The notes under the pieces were generated by a model. It had not been told where the DNA came from, did not search any database, and saw only the letters and a program-made list of their open reading frames with translations. From positions 1 to 5,953 of the forward strand of contig JAADIN010000176.1 in assembly GCA_013151315.1 (NCBI GenBank): 5,953 nt of DNA. Reading direction: 5' to 3'. Positions 5,070 through 5,953 of the stretch are shown here, piece by piece (the first letter of the stretch is position 1; each line of letters opens with the position of its first letter). The position numbers and the translations under genes were made by a program. This stretch comes from Planctomycetota bacterium. Its GTDB lineage: Bacteria > Planctomycetota > Planctomycetia > Pirellulales > Lacipirellulaceae.

Positions 5070-5810
5070 CTAACTGCTAATCGTGCGGCCACCATCGACG
5101 GGCAAACAGACGCCGGTCACAAAGTCGTTTTCTACCAAAAAAACTGCCGCATGGGCGACATTCTCGGGCGTTCCGGCCCGCTGAACCAAAGTGCTCGCGA
5201 TCGCCTGACGACGCGCCGCCTCTGGTAAATCGGGAGGAAAAATCACGGGACCCGGCAGAATGGCATTCACGCGCACCCGAGGATTGCGCCGACTTAGCTC
5301 GACGGCAAACATGCGGGTCATCGCGGGAATGGTTCCCTTCGAGGGAAAGTACGCGGCGTAATCGACATACGGCCGAGCCACCGACCAGTCGCCGATGTTG
5401 ATGATCGCTCCGCCAGTCGATTGCCGGGCCATCTTCAAGCCAGCCTGCTGGCAGGCAACAAACGTGGCAAGAGAATTGATCTCAAAATTGTTACGAACCT
5501 CGTCCGCGGTAACTTCTTCCAGAGGTCTTGGCGACCAAATCGCGGCGCTGTTGACCAACACATCGAGCCGGCCGAAATGGGCATGGACTTTGTCGACCAT
5601 CTCGCGCACGGCAGTTTCTTCTCGAAGCTCGGCCGGTACAACGAGGGTCGAAACCCCTCGCTCCGAAAGCTCCGCGGCCAACGCGTTGGCTTGTTCCACC
5701 GACCGGTTCGCATGAATGGCAACTGCGTAGCCGCGATCGGCAAACGCACAGACGATCGCTCGACCAACGCGAACCGCGCCGCCAGTAATCAATGCAACTC
5801 GAAGCGACAC
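5070..5810 (-). CDS. Short-chain dehydrogenase, pteridine-reductase-like (FolM/PTR1 type)
   Basis: The 246-aa product is a complete short-chain dehydrogenase/reductase. It begins with a Rossmann strand and the cofactor loop TGGAVRVGRAI (residues 9-19), then HANRSVEQANALAAEL (33-48), where the HxxRS pattern is typical of NADPH-preferring pteridine reductases. NSAAIWSP (87-94) stands for the usual NNAG. The active site reads INIGDWSVARPYVDYAAYFPSKG (137-159) in two adjoining parts, with Asp141, Tyr154 and Lys158. An Asp where most family members have Ser matches PTR1/FolM, which reduce biopterin or dihydromonapterin. The end GVCLPVDGGRTISS is a normal SDR terminus. Substrate is inferred; no folate or pterin gene is nearby. 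The GTG start at 5810 is chosen because GAGGAG lies 7 bases upstream and the fold starts at once; the open frame back to 5879 is probably leader. Confidence 0.94.
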   Translation of the reverse strand: MSLRVALITGGAVRVGRAIVCAFADRGYAVAIHANRSVEQANALAAELSERGVSTLVVPAELREETAVREMVDKVHAHFGRLDVLVNSAAIWSPRPLEEVTADEVRNNFEINSLATFVACQQAGLKMARQSTGGAIINIGDWSVARPYVDYAAYFPSKGTIPAMTRMFAVELSRRNPRVRVNAILPGPVIFPPDLPEAARRQAIASTLVQRAGTPENVAHAAVFLVENDFVTGVCLPVDGGRTISS

Positions 5811-5817
5811 GTCGGTA

Positions 5818-5823
5818 CTCCTC
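5818..5823 (-). promoter_or_regulatory. Strong ribosome binding site fixing the GTG start of the dehydrogenase
   Basis: The minus strand reads GAGGAG, then TACCGAC, then GTG. This six-base Shine-Dalgarno match at a 7-base spacing is the best in the window. It places the start at the GTG (5810-5808) rather than at the in-frame ATG at 5879, whose 23 extra codons lie across the ribosome binding site and an A/T-rich leader. Confidence 0.8.
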
Positions 5824-5894
5824 AAACTAAAAAACCTTCGCGTATTTCGCGGGCAATTTTTTACTAGGCTTTGTCTCAAAACGTGAGCCGCAAC

Positions 5895-5953
5895 GCGCTA
5901 GCGTCGGGTGAATTGCCAAAAACCGACGACACCAAGGCACCCGAGGCTAGCGC
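5895..5953. repeat. Inverted repeat at the right edge (intergenic palindrome, probably cut off)
   Basis: GCGCTAGCGTCGGGTG (5895-5910) and CACCCGAGGCTAGCGC (5938-5953) are reverse complements at 15 of 16 positions, with a 27-base spacer. The right arm ends exactly at the window edge, so the true arms may be longer; GTGAGCCGCAAC just left of the left arm may pair with sequence outside. The arms are unrelated to those of the 3587-3711 element. From memory, GTGAGCC...GCTAGC...GGGTG strings recur in planctomycete intergenic regions. Of the leader 5811-5953, the rest holds only the dehydrogenase ribosome binding site and A/T-rich runs. Confidence 0.7.

Noticed and set aside
1438..5810. The four minus-strand genes as a single novel operon or system
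   Set aside because: Gaps of 109 and 259 bp contain a stem-loop and a palindromic element, and the functions share no substrate or partner. Only the Gfo/Idh-Uma2 pair has operon-like spacing.
5829..5862. A small hairpin (CGCG-TATTT-CGCG) flanked by six A and six T residues, like a bidirectional terminator
   Set aside because: The stem is only 4 Watson-Crick pairs plus two possible G-U pairs and the A-run is not adjacent to it. No plus-strand gene ends here, and the upstream minus-strand gene is outside the window.

Overview
The window looks like chromosomal DNA of a planctomycete, probably of the Pirellulales type. The reasons are its mix of families (a Uma2/DUF820 protein, a cytosolic Gfo/Idh/MocA oxidoreductase, a secreted TlpA-like thioredoxin protein), mostly weak Shine-Dalgarno sequences, and intergenic palindromic repeats of a style I associate with that phylum. 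The lineage call is inference from content; there is no rRNA or other marker here.

Layout. The plus strand carries the last 62 codons of a pntB-like transhydrogenase gene (1-189), a 92-base spacer with CTCTGTG/CTCTGCG low-complexity repeats (190-281), and mutY (282-1386). mutY has an intact catalytic half, but its C-terminal 8-oxoguanine-recognition half is split between two frames, with the break somewhere between about 1182 and 1200. From 1438 to 5810 all genes lie on the minus strand. In order of transcription they are a pteridine-reductase-like short-chain dehydrogenase (5810-5070), a secreted TlpA-like thioredoxin-fold protein (4960-3731), a Gfo/Idh/MocA oxidoreductase (3471-2308) and a Uma2-family protein with an internally duplicated N-terminal module (2259-1438). 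mutY and the Uma2 gene converge tail to tail.

Non-coding content. A 125-bp imperfect palindrome (3587-3711) sits just downstream of the TlpA-like gene. A perfect 9-bp stem-loop (5016-5036) follows the dehydrogenase gene. A 14-bp direct repeat (2273-2300) lies just upstream of the Uma2 gene. A second, unrelated inverted repeat (5895-5953) runs into the window's right edge.

How the genes work together. I see no shared pathway. They look like housekeeping and accessory genes side by side: proton-coupled NADPH supply (PntB), DNA oxidative-damage repair (MutY), pterin or related carbonyl reduction (SDR), envelope thiol redox (TlpA-like), sugar or polyol oxidation (Gfo/Idh) and an uncharacterised nuclease-fold protein (Uma2). 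The gaps of 109, 259 and 48 bp argue against one tight operon; only the Gfo/Idh-Uma2 pair, 48 bp apart with no visible terminator, is a reasonable co-transcription candidate. I did not find a convincing undescribed multi-gene system. The points most worth following up are the mutY frame break, the duplicated module in the Uma2 protein and the palindromic repeats.
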